NCBI GenBank assembly: GCA_026770615.1
Contig: MU631688.1
Span: forward strand, 21,695 to 36,616
Direction of reading: 5' to 3'
Source of the DNA: Pavlovales sp. CCMP2436
Lineage: Eukaryota; Haptophyta; Pavlovophyceae; Pavlovales
DNA: 14,922 bases
A program made the translations under genes and the position numbers. The notes under the pieces were generated by a model, which was not told the origin of the DNA, searched no databases, and was given only the letters and a program-made list of their open reading frames with translations. Below, in pieces: positions 11,710 through 14,922 of the stretch (positions are counted from its first letter, which is position 1; each line of letters starts with the position of its first letter).

Positions 11710-11834
11710 TGCAGTGCGGCACAATGAACCCGACCGACGGCACCGTCGCCAAAAAGTCCAAGAGTGAGGCGATGTTCTACCCGCCGGCCGGCTACTCTTC
11801 AAAAACTAACGACACTTTCTTTCTCAAGATCGAC
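11673..11834 (+). pseudogene. LINE ORF, RT thumb start (frame 3)
   Basis: The reading LLKEHLLRFALVMQCG, then KSKSEAMFYPPAG, continues the RT region after YADD, one base out of register with the preceding part. It leads into the first copy of the 44 bp duplication. Confidence 0.75.
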
Positions 11835-11878
11835 GCTACTCTTCAAAAACTAACGACACTTTCTTTCTCAAGATCGAC
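11791..11878 (+). repeat. Perfect 44 bp tandem duplication
   Basis: Positions 11791-11834 and 11835-11878 are identical (unit starts gctactcttcaaaaactaac). Because 44 is not a multiple of three, the duplication shifts the reading from frame 3 to frame 2. That is exactly the change seen between the thumb and the C-terminal region. Confidence 0.97.
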
Positions 11879-12712
11879 GACGCGCTCGGCATCGTCACGT
11901 TCACCGACCGGTTTCGGTACCTCGGCTCAACCTTTTCTTCATCCCTAACAGATGACGACGAGATCGAGCACAGGATCCGATCTGCAGCCGCAGCCTTTGG
12001 CTGGCTGCGGAGGTACGTCTTCAATCAAAACCACGGCTCCACGTCGCTCCCACTCGCCTCCAAGGGCAAGCTCTACCGATGCCTCGTGCTCGGTGTCTTG
12101 CTCTACGGCTGCGAATCCTGGGTCCTGACCTCAAAGCTGCGGCAAAGGCTGAGCGCGTTCCACAACCGCTGCGTGCGAGCGATGGCGAGGAAAAAGCCGC
12201 TGCGCGCTTCCTCCTCCGACTACATCTTCAAGTACGCTGCCCTCGCGCCGCAGTACGTCGCCCTCGGCGTCACAGACATCGACCAGTATATCTCCAATCG
12301 GAAATTACGCTGGGCGGGACATGTGATGCGCATGAGCATGTCGAGACTTCCTCGCATGTTCATGACATCGTGGGTCAACGCACCGCGACGCAACGGGCGA
12401 CCGCTGATCTCCTACGGACACGACCTAACTCGCGAGCTCAACAACGTCGGCTTCAACCTTGACGGGCAAGCAGTCGGCGTTGGCGTCTCGACGAGCTGGG
12501 GCAAGGCCGCACAAGACAAGGCATCCTGGCGCAAACTGACGAGACTACCGGACGTGAAACCCATCTTCAAGAAAACCCGAACGAAATCGCCTGCTCGAAG
12601 CTCTGTCGGCGCTTTGGTATCACCGCAAGGTGGCGCAAAAGCTCAGCAGTTCGACGCTCAGACGCTGACACCCGGGGCCTCCTGGACGCAGAGACTGCGC
12701 CCCAGGCGGTAG
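11835..12712 (+). pseudogene. LINE ORF, C-terminal region (frame 2)
   Basis: Frame 2 reads FLKIDDALGIVTFTDRFRYL and GSTFSSSLTDDDEIEHRIRS, then the LINE C-terminal landmarks VLGVLLYGCESWVLTS, FHNRCVRAMAR and RKLRWAGHVMRMSMSRLPR. It ends in a basic tail and TAG at 12710-12712. This part is intact from the second duplication copy to the stop, about 290 codons. Such regions follow the thumb in RTE- and CR1-like elements and are thought to bind template RNA. Confidence 0.8.
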
Positions 12713-12718
12713 AAGGGG

Positions 12719-12744
12719 CATCATAACATCATAACATAACATTG
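12719..12744 (+). repeat. LINE 3' terminal short tandem repeat
   Basis: catcataacatcataacataa and following bases, right after the LINE stop codon, mark the probable 3' end of the element. Confidence 0.7.
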
Positions 12745-12832
12745 AGGTGGTCACCACATCGTAGACCGTACCGAGCGACGACTGAAAGTGCGCGGCATTG
12801 ATTCTTCATCGAGGTTGTTGTCCCAGTCTTAC

Positions 12833-13005
12833 TGATAGGGAAAGACACCATTTTCTTGAGTTGCTCAAACACCTGCGCAACTGGGATCGACTTTGTTTCG
12901 GCGTGCTTCTCGGAAACGGCGCGGATGCGATGCTTAACCGTGTCTGAGCACAGCTTGATTGAACTATCTAGAGAACCCATCATGAAATCCATTGAGTCAC
13001 GACAG
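12833..13005 (-). pseudogene. AT-richer coding-like exon, unidentified
   Basis: The segment lies between an acceptor (GGTTTTTTAG) and a donor (CTATCA|GTAAGA). A minus frame reads MDFMMGSLDSSIKLCSDTVK, HRIRAVSEKHAETKSIPVAQ and then VFEQLKKMVSFPI. It looks like real protein but has mixed codon use unlike the G/C-ending host exons. The upstream segment (13076-13200) would enter it in a register one base off, giving TGA, so the pair is either broken or wrongly modelled. Beyond the donor the open frame runs on into the LINE tail. No family is recognised. Confidence 0.35.
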
Positions 13006-13075
13006 CTAAAAAACCAATATTGAGCGTTTTTAAGTTTTCCGAGTTCTGCGGTATGCCACCAATGCGCACCTTACC

Positions 13076-13200
13076 TTCATTGTCTTTGTGCTCTTCGCTA
13101 GTCAAATCTTCATCGTCGTTTAATTTGTTGATGGAGCCTATGCACGATTGCAACGCCCTGGCGATCATGTGCACAAGAAGACCTTGTCCCGTCTCATGAT
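13076..13200 (-). pseudogene. AT-richer coding-like exon upstream of 12833-13005
   Basis: The minus frame reads HHETGQGLLVHMIARALQSC, IGSINKLNDDEDLTSEEHKD and then NEG up to a GTAAGG donor at 13074. The following 69-base interval has intron features (GTAAGG, AT-rich, TTTTTTAG). The phase does not match the open frame of the next segment. Mixed codon use contrasts with the adjacent fucosyltransferase-like gene. Confidence 0.35.
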
Positions 13201-13254
13201 GTAGTGGACGTGTCGCTCCTCGCGCCCGGTCCACGCCGGCGAGCCGCGCGCAAC

Positions 13255-14634
13255 TCACCGCCAGCTGGTCTGGTTCACCGCGCCACGCACCACCTTTTGG
13301 ATGAGCACGACGTAGCTCGCCGTGGAGCGGCCCTGCGAGCAGGAGGTCCACAGCTTGAACCCTTTGGCGATGACGTTTGCCACAAACACGCTCGCGTGCG
13401 CGCTCACGAGCTGCTCGACGAGCAGCTGCCCCAGCCCGGTGTCCAGCGCCGGGACGACGCGCCGCAGCTCAGGGACGACGTACCGCTTGATCAGCGCCCA
13501 CCCGTACGTGCGCTCGGCCCGCTCGAACGCGCTCCGCACCACTGGGCTTGCGTACTGCTCCGCGCGCCATCGCGTCCAGACGGTGCAGCTCGCGTTGCTC
13601 GCGGCCCGCACGATCTGCGGGTCGCAGCTGCGCAGGTCGGGCATGTCAGACATCACCAGGACGCTACTCGGCGCCGCCGCCGCGCCGGGCGGCCGCGCGC
13701 GAGGCAGAGCGAGTTTGAGCCCAGCCAGCTCGCGCGCGACGGCGAGGCCGGCCATCTTGAGGCAATACTCGACGGTCTTGCGGTCGGTGCGCATCAACTC
13801 CACGCGCCAGTGCAGCGCGACGAACGGCGCGCCGCCCGTCGCCTCGAGGAGCACCGCGCGCGCGGCGGCCCAGAGCGGCGCTACCGGCGGGATGAACTCG
13901 TCGACCGCTCGATTGCGCGGCACGGGTTCGCTTGTCGAGACCGTGCCGTTGGGCCCCGACGAGATCGCGCGCAGCCAGCGCGCACGGAGCACCACGCGCG
14001 GAGCGCCGCGCACGCGCTTGAAATGCGCCAGATCGGCCGCAAGCGAATTCTCGGCCGCCGCGGCCACCGTCGACCCGACCGGCTTCCGGTCGCCGTTGAC
14101 GAGCACGAGCAAGGTGGCGCCCGCCGCGTCGAGGAGCGAGCGGAGCGCGCGGGCGTGTGCGGGTTCGGTCACCATCCCGCCCGCGACGATGACGTACCCG
14201 TCGCCCGTCTCGGACGCCGCCGCGGCGAACCGCGCCGTCGGCCGCACGACGAAAAAGCACACGGTCTCCCGCGCGCGCTCGAGCCGGCGCAGCGCCGCGT
14301 CCAAGGACACGCCCTCCGCCTCGAGTGCCGACACGTTCCAGTAGCGCGTAAAGGGCACGCATCCGGAGGCGGTGGTGCACATCGACGATGAGGCGTTGGA
14401 CCCGTTGCCGAGCGGCGGCGGAGCGCAGAGGGCGCCCTGCACGTTGACGCACGGCATCACCGCCTTGGCGTCGGGGCCGAGCCAGCGCGCGAGGACGAAG
14501 CCCATCCGGACGGAGAAGATCCAGTTATTCGGCCCCTCGCCGAGCGTGCCGACGAGCACGTGCAGCGCGCGGGGCGATTGCGCGTCAAAGCTGTTGACTG
14601 CGGCGAAGATGCATGCGGCGACGATGAATATCAT
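13255..14634 (-). CDS. GDP-fucose protein O-fucosyltransferase-like protein
   Basis: This is a single open frame of 459 codons starting at ATG 14634. The N-terminus MIFIVAACIFAAVNSF is a good signal peptide or anchor, pointing to the ER/Golgi. A first landmark, GEGPNNWIFSVRMGFVLARW (residues 32-51), fits the N-terminal nucleotide-sugar loop of GT-B fucosyltransferases (GLGNQ-type, here altered). The motif FVALHWRVE (271-279) fits the conserved H-x-R region that contacts GDP-fucose. The C-terminal part, LLVEQLVSAHASVFVAN (404-420) and GRSTASYVVLI (435-445), fits the family's D/H-x-F-x-G plus S-T-F/A-S ending. Several NxS/T sites are present. Family members transfer fucose to Ser/Thr of secreted proteins; substrate is unknown here. 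The stop overlaps a strong donor (GCG|GTGAGT at 13258-13253), so a further 3' exon is possible. Confidence 0.65.
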   Translation of the reverse strand: MIFIVAACIFAAVNSFDAQSPRALHVLVGTLGEGPNNWIFSVRMGFVLARWLGPDAKAVMPCVNVQGALCAPPPLGNGSNASSSMCTTASGCVPFTRYWNVSALEAEGVSLDAALRRLERARETVCFFVVRPTARFAAAASETGDGYVIVAGGMVTEPAHARALRSLLDAAGATLLVLVNGDRKPVGSTVAAAAENSLAADLAHFKRVRGAPRVVLRARWLRAISSGPNGTVSTSEPVPRNRAVDEFIPPVAPLWAAARAVLLEATGGAPFVALHWRVELMRTDRKTVEYCLKMAGLAVARELAGLKLALPRARPPGAAAAPSSVLVMSDMPDLRSCDPQIVRAASNASCTVWTRWRAEQYASPVVRSAFERAERTYGWALIKRYVVPELRRVVPALDTGLGQLLVEQLVSAHASVFVANVIAKGFKLWTSCSQGRSTASYVVLIQKVVRGAVNQTSWR

Positions 14635-14922
14635 CTCCGCCGCCGCTTGATAGCCTGGATGATATGTTGTGCTTCATTTAAAAACGGCAATGGCGGCCGA
14701 CACTCCCGACGCGCGGCGATCCCCACGGGTGGCGAATGCTCCTCCAGGACTCGCTCTCGGCGCCGCGCGTGGACACGAGAACGTCCAGCAGACCCTCTTT
14801 ACCAGGGCCCTCGCCCCCCACCCCCTGCCTGCAACACGGATGCCCTCCCCTCCCCCTAAGCGCAGACGCGGGCCGTTTCACCCTCTCACGATGCGCCCCA
14901 ATGCGGTGCATGGTCTGCTGGG
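14635..14922. other. Upstream region of the fucosyltransferase-like gene
   Basis: On the minus strand this lies directly upstream of ATG 14634. A short AT-rich block near 14655-14685 (tttttaaatg on the minus strand) could serve as a core promoter element, but that is weak. The rest, 14690-14922, is GC-rich with poly-C runs. Overlapping frames on both strands show nothing recognisable. Confidence 0.35.

Larger units (their letters stand above)
8677..12744 (+). mobile_element. Non-LTR retrotransposon (LINE), APE-endonuclease/RT type, inactive
   Basis: The endonuclease, linker, reverse transcriptase and C-terminal region lie in the usual order on plus. No LTRs, integrase or RNase H are seen. 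After the last stop (12710-12712) comes a tail of catcataa/cataaca repeats at 12719-12742 instead of poly(A), as in some RTE-like elements. The 5' limit is a guess from a 7-base candidate target duplication (aggtggt at 8670-8676 and 12745-12751). Roughly 4 kb total length fits a compact LINE. The element cannot be active as read: one in-frame TAG (11014-11016), frame changes near 9990-10255, 10530-10545 and 11668-11673, and a frameshifting 44 bp duplication. Clade is uncertain (RTE/CR1-like). Confidence 0.85.

Noticed and set aside
8670..12751. aggtggt as a firm LINE target-site duplication
   Set aside because: Only 7 bases and found by searching near uncertain ends; kept as a tentative boundary, not as a separate feature.
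13204..14391. Plus open frames of 395 and 340 codons opposite the fucosyltransferase-like gene
   Set aside because: Shadows of a GC-rich coding strand: Arg/Ala/His-rich with no domain, whereas the minus frame has a signal peptide and family motifs.

Overview
The window is nuclear DNA of a eukaryote, most likely a GC-rich microalga or related protist (haptophyte-like is my guess, not shown). Exons are short with G/C-ending codons, introns are AT-rich with GT..AG borders, there is a non-LTR retrotransposon, and microsatellites are abundant. No operons, rRNA, tRNA or CRISPR are visible.

Layout. 1-235 (+) is the last exon of an MRS2/CorA-type magnesium channel with its GMN motif. About 1507-2012 (-) holds two phase-compatible exons of an unidentified secreted or anchored protein. 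2013-3837 is mostly non-coding, with a dispersed ~35-45 bp repeat family, a long hairpin and one stranded Cys-rich exon. 3838-6735 (-) is the main find. It is an eight-exon MgtC/SapB-family membrane protein gene whose exon phases all agree, yet no single open frame shows it. Three of its exons have decayed partial copies ('exon echoes') in the introns, next to microsatellites. 6969-8310 (-) holds a possible terminal exon and a Ser/Pro/Ala-rich open frame built from 138/186/138 bp tandem units, all multiples of three. About 8677-12744 (+) is a LINE with an APE-type endonuclease and a reverse transcriptase, inactivated by one in-frame TAG, at least three frame breaks and a perfect 44 bp tandem duplication. 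AT-richer coding-like pieces on the minus strand (8439-8525 and about 12833-13200) flank the LINE and may be one older gene that it split. 13255-14634 (-) is a 459-residue secretory-pathway protein resembling GDP-fucose protein O-fucosyltransferases.

Connections. The MRS2/CorA exon and the MgtC-family gene lie within 7 kb of each other. Both families have links to magnesium, although MgtC proteins are not proven Mg transporters, so joint function is speculation. The rest reads as ordinary accessory eukaryotic DNA shaped by repeats: a decayed LINE, duplicated exon pieces, palindromes and microsatellites. Gene models were built by eye from open frames, splice borders and phase, and they need transcript evidence.
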